Assembly: GCA_900239685.1 (NCBI GenBank)
Contig: OENT01000043.1
Span: 62,001 to 126,000, forward strand
DNA: 64,000 nt
DNA from: Rotaria macrura
Taxonomy: Eukaryota > Rotifera > Eurotatoria > Philodinida > Philodinidae
Direction: 5' to 3'
Position numbers and translations under genes: made by a program. Positions 39,977 to 51,946 of the stretch are shown one piece after another. Every line of letters begins with the position of its first letter. The stretch's first letter is position 1. The notes beneath the pieces are model-generated. The model did no database searches and had not been told where the DNA came from. It was given only the letters and a program-made list of their open reading frames with translations.

Positions 39977-40457
39977 CACTGTAAAAAATACGTGCAGAAT
40001 AATAAAACCTTCAAAAGGGTTGATGAATTTCATAAACGCTTTCATATACCCTTTTAGGGTTTATTAATCTCATAAACTCTTTCATATACCCTTTGAGTTC
40101 ATAAACCCTACGAAGGGTATATTTACGTTGCATTTTCATAAACACTTTAGGGTATATGAGCAGTAATATATCCTAAAAAGGTACATTAACTTCATAAACC
40201 CTTCGAATGAGGGTTTNAAACCCTCATTCGAAGGGTTTATGAAGTTAATGTACCTTTTTAGGATATATTACTGCTCATATACCCTAAAGTGTTTATGAAA
40301 ATGCAACGTAAATATACCCTTCGTAGGGTTTATGAACTCAAAGGGTATATGAAAGAGTTTATGAGATTAATAAACCCTAAAAGGGTATATGAAAGCGTTT
40401 ATGAAATTCATCAACCCTTTTGAAGGTTTTATTATTCTGCACGTATTTTTTACAGTG
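39977..40457. mobile_element. Perfect 481-bp palindromic MITE with an N at its exact centre
   Basis: Left arm 39977-40216 and right arm 40218-40457 are exact reverse complements (240 bp each), with the single undetermined base at 40217 as the axis. Termini are CACTGTAAAAAATACGTGCA and its complement. The arms consist mostly of spaced copies of TAAACCCT and TATACCCT in both orientations. Flanks on the two sides differ, so the locus is real, though the centre may be an assembly compromise. A TG dinucleotide flanks both ends and could be a short target duplication. Confidence 0.85.
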
Positions 40458-41940
40458 TGCTTAGCCTCAACTTCACATCGAAATCTTTTGAAATTTTCGT
40501 TAATTCTTCGTTTTGTCTTCACCTATGATGATTGAGACTCACATTTTGTACTAACGAGTATTCAGGGAAATTCGTCTAAATCACTTTATATAATTATAGG
40601 AGTTCATAGCTAAGATTCTGATTAGAATATACTATCAAAATTCAACATAAAATTGTGTGTCATAATCACTTAAAGTCTACATGGAGCCTAATTGTGCAGA
40701 GTTTCGATGAATATGAATGGGAACTCAATTTTCTGACAAGTATATCATGTGCCACTCGACCAATCGACCCATTAAACATGTAAATCACTTTTTTATTTTA
40801 TAGAGCGTGTGAGTACACGGCTGTATCCTTCCAAGAGTTCCGATTGAATTTTTAGATGCTTTGAGGGATTTTCACGTATGATCGAAAAACGAAATATAGC
40901 ACGGTTATACCACTTCCATCCAGTTAGAGCTATGCTAATGAGGGTTGGATCTGAAAAATTATGCAGGTGCTATTGCTAATTACGTGAAAACTGTTTTTAT
41001 TGGTTTACTTGATCGGGACACTGCTTCATCATTCTTCAATCCATCTTCTAGCATTGTAAAGAGAAAGTCATTCTTATAGGATGTTAGTGATATTTAGTTA
41101 TTGATCTTTTATCAACAAATTTGATCCAATTCAGTATTGCTACTGGGATATTTTATCGCTTTTTTTAATCTCTGGTGACCTTCATAGACAGCTACCAAGT
41201 TTGTAAGATAGAATTCGGGATTTGAGTCAGAATTTCTTTTGTATACATGTCAACCCTGCTTGTAAGACTTGTTTCATCAAGCAGATCACTCGTAAGAGAA
41301 AAGCTAGAAGAGTATGTCTTTATTCATTTAGGTGCGGAAATCTCATATATTAATTTGCTCTTCTACTTGTGCACTGAGCTCCTTGTTCCCGAACGAAAGT
41401 ATTTATGGATTTTGAATCTTCATTAAAAGGTTTCCCATGTTCGTTTATTTCAGTTTCTTTTTCTATGAGCAAGTAAAAGGAAAGATGAAACACCGTGTTT
41501 TACATCTATTATCTTATCGAAGAGAGCAAAGTGCATCTCTTCTTCTATTCTAGCATGGAAGAAAAACGAAGTTATTGACATGATAAATAATAAAAGGATT
41601 AAAAGTTTTATAGAGATTATAGTCAGAAATCAAGCCTCTTTCATTAGTACATTCACATTAGTTACAGTTCACATCTTTCTAAGTTGATATTTCAACTTTT
41701 GTTGCTTGAAAGAAATTCAAATTACTATCATTTTTGTCTTTCATCAACCACTCGATTTGGTAATAGACTTTCTCATTTTTCCTCAAATGTAATCATTTAG
41801 TGAAATTTTATGACACGTCACCACCGCTTTAGAATCGGTGTCATTCGAGAAAGGAATTCTACGACATGATTTCCTAAATTAATGTTTCAAAGAAATACTT
41901 TCAACATGAATATTACTTTACGACGATAATATATCATTGC
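40458..41940. other. Intergenic or intronic AT-rich sequence, no gene seen
   Basis: About 1.5 kb between the palindromic MITE and the 3' side of the ADP-ribosyltransferase gene. No frame of note on either strand and no inverted repeat found. If the transferase and the NHL exon form one gene, this is intron. Confidence 0.5.
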
Positions 41941-42005
41941 TTATTTATTTCTACGTTCTACAGAAGAGCGTTGCAGGTATTGTGCAACGCCTATAAGTCT
42001 AGGAG
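41941..42005 (-). CDS. Candidate alternative 3' exon of the ADP-ribosyltransferase gene
   Basis: After an acceptor (TTTCACAG) 102 bp downstream of the transmembrane exon, 21 in-phase codons (PRLIGVAQYLQRSSVERRNK) lead to TAA. If used, the protein would end here with a short tail (330 residues) instead of continuing to the NHL propeller. I cannot decide between the two from sequence alone. Confidence 0.3.
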
Positions 42006-42107
42006 CTGTGAAATATCTTTCGAAGCATTTAAAAACTTATGATCAGCACTTGTGGGGTATGGTCAACTGCTCGTTTTATAATTCAGAAAGAGACTTCAAA
42101 AACATAC

Positions 42108-43146
42108 CCGGTATGCTAGTGTTGGTACTAATGAAGTTAGAGCTGCCAATTCTTGAACCTAAAACAGCGCCGAGAATGACTGCCACAGAAATCAATATAG
42201 CTATCAACAACCAGATTGAAATGAAGAATTTCCTAGTTTGATACCAGTGATGTCTAGAACTAGTTTTGTGAAAGAGTCTCACCAAAAGAAGTTTCATGGA
42301 GACAAAGCAGGCTTACTCTTTTTTCGACGTATTCCCATAAATCTGTGCATCTAAAAAGACAAGTTATTAAATTTTAAATAAACTATTAAACATTTTCCAA
42401 ATACTTTCAAATGGAAGCTCAAGCAGTGTTTCAGTCGGCACTACCTGCGTCAATTGAATGATGCGTAGATCACCTGAAGGAGGTAGTTCTCCTTTCAATT
42501 TCAAATAAGTTCCTGGTAACAGCAACATTTCGTCTTCAGTTCCAAACATTGAATGCTCCTTGATATTACGGGCATTAATAGCCTCGATGTTAAAGAGAGT
42601 TCTCTCGCCCGTATCTCCCAAATATGCAGGGCTCTTTAATACATCAAGTTTTGTTGTGCATGACGAAAACGCCCACCATATCACGCCACTATCTTCCGAA
42701 TAGCTTTCGTTAGTCCAGCACTTAATTCCACGCCAAATGGTGCTCTGAGGCTCAATCGGTAACTTAGCTAGAGCTGTGAGAAGTAGTTTGAGATATTTGA
42801 ACCATGGTCTCAAAGCATCTCGAGGAGATGTCCTGAGAGTAAGATTCAGAACAGCATAAAGGCTATTTCTTGGTTCCGGCCATTCCATCGTGTAGAGGCG
42901 AATCGCAGCTGATTCTTCACGAGGCAGATCATGGGCTGGTTGTGCTGGAGTGTGTTGCAAAATATATGTAACGTAGCGATGTATATCAAAAACGATGTCA
43001 ACTAACGGCTCACATGCCTCAACAAGTGAGGTTAGTGGTTCCTGGGCATAGCCAATAATCGGATCACGCGCTGTCGAAACATAGGGGCCATCTTCTAGTA
43101 TTCGAGCATTTCTACGCGAAATACTGATTTCAGTCACTTCAGTCAT
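42108..43146 (-). CDS. NAD-dependent arginine ADP-ribosyltransferase domain with transmembrane helix
   Basis: Mono-ADP-ribosyltransferase of the ARTC type: transfers ADP-ribose from NAD to arginine. I join 43146-42405, 42350-42317 and 42259-42108 through GT-AG introns of 54 and 57 bp. The ART domain shows LPREESAAIRLYTMEW, the Arg of IWRGIK, the Ser motif WAFSSCT and the E-x-E of GTEDEMLLLPG, i.e. a full R-S-ExE set expected to be active. Exon 3 continues into RHHWYQTRK and a 24-residue hydrophobic helix (FFISIWLLIAILISVAVILG), then a sequon (NTS). There is no signal peptide, so positive-inside logic puts the ART domain in the cytosol and the tail outside. Without the first intron the frame would stop at 42367 (family core intact either way). 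Exon 3 ends in phase 1 at GGTATGT and needs a further exon: either 42005-41941 or the NHL exon at 36420. Confidence 0.85.
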
Positions 43147-46100
43147 ATTCAATAACTATTTGTTTTGTTGCTGAAGATCTCAACAACTTTACTAACCATA
43201 TCAAATTTTTCTTATCTGAAAGAAGCAAATAAATGAATAACCAATGATTAATTATTCCGCCAATGCTTTTATAAAGACATATTTTTAAAGGACATATCTC
43301 CCATCTACATGAAACAAAAAAATATGAGCATTAGGAAATATACTTATGACGGTAACAATTACAGACAAAGTAGACTTGGAGACAAATAACTTAGGGAAAA
43401 ATGCTTTACATCATCCGATAGTATGTGCCATGAAAGCGGGACCTTTTCATTAATTACGCTAGAACTCAGAATAGCTACAAATGAATTGTCAACATCCTGA
43501 AAAACCTGTTCGAAGTATCATACGGTCCATGATATTTGTTTAAAGTTTTGAAGCGCATAAGAAAACTCTCTTTAATTAAGTAAGCGATTCTTTTTTGTAT
43601 TTCAGCTATTCTTTCCAGTCATCAATGGAACGAAAGACATGAGATGAAACTGACAAAGTGCTATCACTCTAAAGGATAGTATTTCAACGATCACCGAGTC
43701 CTATCATTTGAGGAAAAAACGAAGATAAACTAACTGGGGCATGAGGGCCGTCTACCACGAAAACAAAACTATTCAGAACGAGCCATACACAATACACAGA
43801 AAAATAGTATCGCATGACTTGCACGACAATGATTTATGAGCAATCAATGTCGATATTAGGACACAACAATATGAGCCCGCCACTGCAACTAATCCTAGAT
43901 GAGATATTATCGATGTACAGAAAAACTAGTTAGCGAAGCTCCGCTTGGGTTAAAATGTGGAACTCACATATCTATTGATTCTTAATGCTAATAGACAATA
44001 CAAAAAATGTAATACCACGAAGCGTTTGCATCGTCTTTCTCTGATGGGCGCGCAATTTTTTATCATTGTTACTATTCGCTCGTTAGTTAACACATTTCGT
44101 TGTTCATTTTTTTTAATTTTACATTTTTCTTGTTATAAGCATGGAAGTAAGCGGTAAACAATGCTCCGATATAAAACGATAATATAATGCTGGTTGCTAT
44201 GTTCTCTAGACTGAAAGGATATGGTCTGGAAACCGTAATTCACCTGTGGCTGTCTTTCTGTCTGTTTGTAACAAATACAGAAACAACCACTTCTGTGGTA
44301 CAAATGCTCATTTCTATGCCATAAATGACCATTTCTGTGGCACAAATGAGCATAGGGTTGGTACGAGTCTCCATATGATTGGTGCAAGTGCAAAGCACCA
44401 CAGCCCCAGTACCAGTAACTATATCAATCGTAGAAATGACCATAGAAATTGTACAAATAGTCGTCACAATGGTACGAGTCAAAATTTCGGTAATACAATT
44501 ACCCACAGGTATGGTTTTAGAACCCTGGTGTTGACACCTGAGATACATTGTTACGGATGTACGTCAGATTTTTGTTCACTGATGTCGCCTCTATGGTCAC
44601 TGGCCACAGAGGTGGTACCATTTATGCAGTATTAGAAGTCGTTATGGACTCGGTCTAAATAAGGATAAATATGAGAGAAAGGATCACAATAATAGACCAA
44701 ATGGGCAGAAGTTATAATCTGAAGTGAACACAAAAGAAACTCTAAATAATTACAAATGCGACACACCCGACCGGTGACATTATAATAATATGGTTGAAAT
44801 ACGTTAAACTGTACTCGAGATGATCATAAAAATGTTTCTTCCAGCAGTAGATGTGCTGTGGAGGACTTCCTACGGGGTCAAAAACTTGACAAATATGAGC
44901 ATACTGATCACATTTGTCATCATGTGCATCGATTCATTGTTGTGACCATTGGTACTATATTCATGGGAGTTTTCGCAAAGGTTTTCTTCTGTGAAGAACA
45001 TCTGTGATCCTTCAAACTTCCTCCGTGGTCTTTTCAGTCATAGTTACCATGTAATTATTTGATTATTCAGACAGTCGGGCACACTTGAAATTCTATTTCT
45101 ACGCCAGCACCTCAATTCAGGGTCAAGTGAATCGATTCTCGATGAACCTTACTTGTGAATTCATGGGAAGGAAACGTCGAATAACTCCCTCACAGTGGCC
45201 GAGCCCAAGTAGGATGTGCCTCCTATGGTATTTCAAGGCTCCCATCGTAAAATCTCTAAATCCGGTGAGTTAGTAACTAGGTGACACCTAACCCACCGCT
45301 TCCTCACCTGTGAAAACCTTCAAGCCCCCTTACATGATTTTCGAAACACGTTTCTGATCGACTTGAGGACTTGAGATTCCTGCCCCCATTCCGAAACCCT
45401 AGTTTGGCTGCTGCTCATCTTCCTGTTTCGCTGTGCTTTTGTGCCTTTTCTCATTCAATTTCGTTAAAACATTTTCATTTTCGCCTTGTTTTTGCCTCTT
45501 TTTCGCTTGTTTGACTCCCTCCGTGTTGCGTATGAACTTATCCGCTCGTTTCTTGGAAACTGCAGGATCGTATTCTGACACAAACAATTAATTTTCTCTC
45601 AAGTTGAGACATTTCCAGTCGTAACCCCTATCAGTCTAGGGCCAGTGAATACAGTTTCGATGTCGATGAACATTAATTCTTTGTATTGGATTAATAAATT
45701 GGTTTCCATGGTCTTTAATGGTGAGGGGGGGGGTCGAGTCGGGCGTCTGTAACCAGGGGAGCATAAAAAATCTCACTCTTAAACTTCCACTGCTTATTTT
45801 TTCGAAATCATATGTGAGTTCCACAGAAATAAAGATAAAATAGCTAATACTATCCGCGAAGTACTGGCGCACTTTCTCGAGTTATTGGAAACGTCTTCAT
45901 TAGCAAATCCCTGCAGTTTGATTCAATTAAACTGAATTAAACTTCAAAATCAAAAAATGTATCACCATCAACCCAAATTCGCATGAATTGCATGATTCAT
46001 CAAGTGTTACTTATGAAATATAAGCCGATTATGAGTTTAAAAAATGCAAAAAATTGGCTGTATCTAAATAAACACGTCTGCTATTCAAGAACAGCACGAC

Positions 46101-49100
46101 AAAATACACGCAGTACATTTTGCCGAATAAGAAATATATTTTCTATTTCGGATCATGAAGAATTCATTCTTCAACAAAGCAGATACTTAACTAGACTTAA
46201 CGTCCACTAATTCTTTAGCTTGTCTCTTGTGTACTTATTTCTTCGGGCTCGCTATATCCACTCATCACGTCACAGACACATAGATACAAGTGAACTTTCA
46301 TTTCTAAAACCTTTTCTTTCAACTTATGAAAAATCATACATTGACCATGCTGAATAGAACAGAAATAAAGAAGAGCTATTAGGGGACTCATTACCAGACG
46401 ATATCTTGAAATACTATGCAACTTTTGCTTCTAGTCACAAGGAGATTGCTGCATGTTATTCTATGTATCTCTGAATACAATCGTCCACTTTATTATTCAT
46501 TGACATTCTAGAAATATACTACGGGAGTAGTTAATGTATTGTGACAAGTTGCTACTGATAGATGGTCTGCTATCATATGTCAACATCGTCTCCCACGAAC
46601 GACATGGTTTGTGATGTTCATTAAAGAGCATATGTTACAGTTTACGGATGCCTACACAAGTTATCTATCTAGGTTTCGAGGGAGCCCACCTGTTTATTGC
46701 TTTATACCCCAAAAGTGCTTTTGGATGGTTTTTCAGAAACGATCTATCTTCTGTCCAACAAAACTATGAAGGATTACTACAGCTCAATAGCAAAGTTCTG
46801 CAGGATTCAGTCGAACTAATTAAAAGCACACTGATTTCATCATCCAAGAACCTGTATTCGTCAGCCGGGTCAAATAAAATTTTAAATGATACTATATACC
46901 AGTTGCAACTTCAGTTTTAAACAGATCTTGATCAGATTGAATCACGCTTCTGCGTTTCGGCGCAAATTTTCTCAATCTGGATATATGTCAAAGTTATGCT
47001 TCTTATGTCTTAAAGTGATATTATCTTAAATATCGTAATTAAAATAGGAGAATCAATGAGCAACGGTATTTTACCACTAAGTTTTAATCAATAACAAAAA
47101 TCACCGAAAAGAGCATGTTTAGACATTTTCTTAGTGTTTGTGTATTTGATTCTCGGTACCGTATGATAAATGTGTTTTTTTGTACATCACACAAATTCCA
47201 ATTATATCTTTTTACTATTTTGTTGCGTGCCTTGCATCAAAATATTTATTTTAAATGAATATTCATCTGACAATGCCTATTTTACCTTAGCAAATCATTG
47301 CGATTACTGAATCTATATTATCTAAACAAAATCAAATCATAGTTTGCCATAGTATAATCTATTACATTTGTGTATATATTTGAATTTTTCATTGCTTCTG
47401 TCAAATCATTTGTAGAGATAAAATGAATAATTACTTGAAGAAGTTTTGCGACGCACAATGCAACGGCAGTTGATTCAATTTTTGATGCTTGAAGAATATT
47501 TCACTAGTGTAAAATACTACTACATAATACATAGTCCTACTTGATTTCCAGTCCATCGTAACAGGTGCTGATGTAAAATCTTTCAGCAAAATGTACACAG
47601 AATTCGAATGCTAACGCATAATATGGCTGTACCAAGGCTATACTAAAGAGTTGTTAATCTGTTTCAATTTCGCTATCAAGATGAGCCACGGGCATAAGAA
47701 ACAGCTAAAAGTCTAGGGCTTTCACTTCACGTATGGAAACAATATTTTTACAACTATACAGTGCTAAATGAAAAAACTATACCAAAGGCTTGCGTAACTA
47801 AAACTTAACGATGGCAACAAAAATATTTACGTGTCATTTTACTATTTTTTGTGATCTGCACAAAAACTACGATTTAATTTTCTGTGATTCATATCTGTTA
47901 TCTAAACTCGTGCTGAGAAATGCTTCTGGATCCTATGATTACTTCACTCTTTGATTCATGTTTTGATACTATTATAGGCAAGTAGATGCAGCACTGAACA
48001 ATATAATTTAACCCTAGACATCCCCGATATCTAACGAGTAGATAATTCGGTAAAAGAAGTTATCACTTTAATTGTGAGTTCGGATATATCTGTACAGGAT
48101 CTTGAAATAAGGAAATTGATGATTATACTGGAATGTTGATTGATGCTGTCTCTTAGACTACATTTGTTTTACATATTGTTTCTTATTATTATCAATATGA
48201 ATCAAGCATCGAATAATTAGTTATCTTAGAGAAAATGGATGGCACTAATAGAGCAGAAATAAAATAATATTTTGCACTGTGCATATTCCATAATTTTTTG
48301 TAGCACTTGAATCGAAGTATGTAATGGGACATAAATCCTTTATTACTTCGCCACATGCACCGGTACGGTACTCTTTTCATCTGACATTGCTGTGAAAACT
48401 GTTGCCTTCCAGGCCAGCAGTACAGAAACATGTCGACTCAGCCCACACTATCTTGAAGGGTAGAGTTAAAATAAGCCTGTTCACGAATTGGCTGTTTGTG
48501 GATGAAGATAATAATTTCATTCACAACCTTTACTCTAATAAAACTTACACGCGTCTACTTTTAGAAGCCTTTTCTTCGTTTCTCAATTCAATTTGTAAAT
48601 TTAAATGAAAAAACGTAGCCGAGTAAATAAAACATATTGCACGAAGAGGAAATCATCGACTGAAATGTTTGTCAGGATACAAAAAAAATCTGTCAGCTTT
48701 CCACAAAACTTTCGCTTTTGTCCCCAAATCGGCCCTAATTCGAAGCGTTGGGAACATCATTTTGCATACGCGGAATAGATCATCACATATGGCATATAAA
48801 AAAATTGCACTTGACTAGTTTACATATATATTCTACATCGAAAGACTCTCGTAGCTAAGTCTGCATATAATTTTCTTTCTACGAATAAAATAAAATTTGT
48901 TACAGAAAACTTCGATTTTTTAATATCTCTAGATAGTATTGATGTTTAGCTCACAATCCTACATCGAATGATATATCCATTGTAAGGGATACAAAACAAA
49001 AATCTCTAAGCGGGGCCCAAGCTGGAGGTGCAGGTTGAATGAGTTTTTGAAACCTGAGTCGCGAAAAATGTTCCCCCGTGTTTGGTTTGATATAGCAATG

Positions 49101-49897
49101 TGCCTTCAGCTTGAAAAACATGGCATTAAAAAAACATTTTAAGGCCCCTTGTTCCTTTTCCGAGGAATCAAGCCTTTGTCTGAAAGCATTCCCTATTTTG
49201 CTATCATTGTATTAACATGCTTCTAATCTTGCAACAGATCTTCGTATGTATTTTTGAAAAACGTTAGAAAGTTCGCACTTCTCAATACCTCAAGTTTTTT
49301 GTTGAATTCCATTCTAGAGCTGTGTTCAAGAAAAATCTGAATAAATGTGTAATGCACAACTGTATCCTACACCTATTAGAGAACCAGTTCATCGAAAACG
49401 AACAAGTCTCATACTGTCGTAGCATACTGAAAATGGTATTTTTTCTGTCGAATTTCATACAAAGAGACCCTGCACGATTGTTTCATGCCAGAAATCGCTT
49501 AGTAAATAATATATGGTCTTAATAGAATGATCCAGTGTCCAAATTCTACCCTCCATTAATATCATTGGTATGCAGATATAAGGGCACCAGAAAATATCGA
49601 AGCAACGTCTTGTAGAATGGAAATCAAGCCATCTTTTAGCGTGTATATATCATTCCCTGATTAATTCCCAATATATCTAAAATTTAGGGATGAGACTAAG
49701 TCATCACAATTTTATCCATAGACGCACCTTTTTCATGAGTTATGTTTACTCGTGCTGCTGCTTTTGTACTTACTGACAAACGAATAAAAGGTTTTTCGTG
49801 ATCAGTTTTCATTGAATACTGTATTTGAAAATTGTGAAAGTTCTTCCATTTGAAGAATAAACAACTTATCATTAGTTTTGAAATTGTATATATCGAT
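43147..49897. other. Gene-poor region, no gene recognised
   Basis: About 6.7 kb. Frames at 45587-45399 minus (a Lys-rich frame preceded by an acceptor-like GTGTCAG), 46648-46920 plus and 48402-48608 plus are open for 60-90 codons, but match no domain I know and lack a convincing partner exon. The base composition is patchy and more GC-rich around 44880-45600. The stretch 44240-44560 is a degenerate repeat, listed separately. Confidence 0.45.
44240..44560. repeat. Degenerate short tandem repeats around TTTCTGTGGCACAAATG
   Basis: The words TTCTGTGG, CACAAATG, CATTTCT, GAAATGACCAT and GGTACGAGT recur in both orientations at roughly 15-30 bp spacing. This explains the long but compositionally odd open frames seen on both strands here. 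It may be a worn minisatellite or the interior of another motif-rich element whose ends I could not find. Confidence 0.5.
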
Positions 49898-50286
49898 TAT
49901 AGTCAAGGGAATATATCCAACATGCCGCACTTCAGTATAATTCCTGTACTTCTGGACTATGTCATAACTATCCTTCAGAAATTTTTAGCTGCTTCAAGCC
50001 TACTATCAACCTATGATGCTGTATAATATTAAAAGTACAGTCCATGTAAGTCTCTCTGACAATAGAGCCCACATACTTTGTTTTACTTTACGTTTGAAAT
50101 GCGATAAAGTATTTGGGCTTAATTCTCATTGAAACTTACATAGGCTATACTTTCGCTAATATACCGTAACATAGGTTGGTAATAGACTGGAAATAGCTAA
50201 AACGTTTGGAAGGACAGCTATAGCATAGTCTGGAAGTACAGGAAGTATGCTAAAGTGCGGCATTGTCGCTTTACCCCTTGATTATA
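49898..50286. mobile_element. Palindromic MITE (about 390 bp), diverged arms
   Basis: The two halves are imperfect reverse complements about an axis near 50090. Termini are TATAGTCAAGGG and, reversed, TATAATCAAGGG. Shared blocks include ATGCCGCACTT, TTCCTGTACTTC and CTATTACCAACCTATG in variant form. A TA at each edge would fit a Tc1/mariner-type target. No coding capacity. Arm divergence suggests it is clearly older than the perfect palindrome at 39977. Confidence 0.75.
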
Positions 50287-51651
50287 GTACGATTCATAAT
50301 TTGTATTGTCATGGTTTTAGTGAAAGTTTATTGTTCTCAATGTCAATCTTTTGGGTGTATTTCTCGTTAAAATTAGCTGATCTGTAGGAACTTCCTCAAT
50401 TGTTATCATCAATCTCATATTCAGGATGTTAGGAATCAGATCAGTCCTGGAATCATGCGTTTCATCATTAAAACGTTTCATTTCTAGGTTCGACTTCTTT
50501 TATTCATAGGTCTTCTTGATGTTGTAATGTACATGTCAAAAATTTTTTATTTTAACAGCAGCGAACAGACATGTCGTTGCACAATATGATAAAGAGAGAC
50601 TACCGAAAATAGCAGAATTAACTTTTGCAGATAACTAGCAAAAGTAAATTCCGTATAGACTAAGTCTATGTTGGAAAATATTTCATATTGTGCAATTACG
50701 ATTTCTACCACTATTTCATAGTGTCTGCCTAGGTCAAAGACGTACAGGGGAACCGACCGGATCTAGTGTTATTCCCAAGATTTTCGGAAGCGGCTTTCCG
50801 AAATTCACTCTGGCTTCCGGTTCCGGCTCACTTTCCATCGATTCCGGGCAACGGAGCGTAAACACGGATACGGTTTCCGTTTCCTACACGGGTAACATCG
50901 GCAGAAAAGACCGTTTCTAAACCCGAACCACATTCGGTCCGGATCCAACCGTTTCCGCTAGGCTCACGAAAACTTAAATGGTCGTTCTCCAATTAGCACT
51001 AAACACTCCGACTTAGTAAGAAAACCTTTCCGTCTTTAGAAGCACACTTTTGACTTTTTTTAAAAGCCTTGGAAAAGCCCAGAAGATTCATGGGGAACAA
51101 ATAAACTTCGCGTCAAACACTATGCATTTTTCTTGAAAATTTGTTTGTCTCTAAATTGGCAATTCTTGGTAGGAAGATCTAAAAATCAGAATTTTTTACT
51201 TTTCCAAACTGAAAACGCTATCTGTAAGCACAGCACACATGTTAAACACCACCGTTTTGAGACTTTGCTGAACCTTCAATCAGGATAATTGATGCTTCAA
51301 AGGTCTCAAAATGGCCTACCATATAAACTTTTTTCAAAGAGACTTAAAATGCACAATAATGCACTCAAAACAAAAACACTCACTAACTCATTTTAAATTT
51401 TCCCGCAAATTCATAAAAGTATGATAACGTATCCATTTGATCCACACACTCCTTAAACTGAAGTATTTAGAAAAAAAAAGACATTTCAAGGCCTTTTTTT
51501 GGTAAAATAGTGACTTTACTATGTAGAAATGATATAAATTAAAATTTTCTTCGCTCAAAAGTCTCAGAATTTGATGTTCTATCGATTCCATTGAAAAAAT
51601 CTGAAAAAAATCATTAAAATGAAGGATTTACAAAAAAAAGAACTTTAAAGG

Positions 51652-51902
51652 CAAGGGGGAAACAGCTGATTTTCTTCATCTTAAATCAATTTTAAATCAA
51701 AAAATCACTGACTCGATTGAAATGATTATATGTGGTATCCTTGTTGTTCGAAACAACAATATAGAGAGGGACAGTTTAAATCCGATTTTCTTGATTTCTG
51801 TGATTTTTCTGGTTATCCCGATTGTTTTGATTTAAAGCAATTGATTTAAATCAGAAAAATCACGGAAATCACAGAAATCAGAACTCAGCTATTTCCCCCT
51901 TG
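51652..51902. mobile_element. Small MITE nested in family 1 copy B
   Basis: About 250 bp with terminal inverted repeats CAAGGGGGAAACAGCTGA and, reversed, CAAGGGGGAAATAGCTGA. The interior is rich in AATCAGAAAAATCAC-type words, again in both orientations. Copy A has no insert at the matching place (next to CCTTTAAAG), supporting a later insertion. A related AATCAG-rich stretch lies at about 54364-54539. Confidence 0.7.
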
Positions 51903-51929
51903 TTTTGTAAAATACTGATTTTAGTAGGC

Positions 51930-51946
51930 GGGGGGGGGGGGGGGGG
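51930..51946. repeat. G homopolymer, 17 bases
   Basis: Seventeen consecutive G residues inside family 1 copy B, just right of the nested MITE. The length is likely to be uncertain in the assembly. Confidence 0.9.

Noticed and set aside
40000-40440. TAAACCCT runs resembling telomeric repeats
   Set aside because: The copies are spaced, in both orientations and inside a palindromic MITE; this is not a telomere or interstitial telomere array.
42294-42350. An 18-codon upstream reading frame overlapping the ATG of the membrane-helix frame (ATGA overlap), suggesting translational coupling
   Set aside because: The same bases are better read as a 34-nt internal exon of the ART gene between a 54-bp and a 57-bp intron, with all phases closing.
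44133-44635. Overlapping long frames on both strands with repeated His/Asn/Thr-rich peptides
   Set aside because: They are explained by the degenerate nucleotide repeat; no signal of protein-level constraint.
45060-45860. Apparent direct similarity between 45100-45260 and 45630-45790
   Set aside because: Matches are short and scattered, and no consistent ends could be defined by eye.
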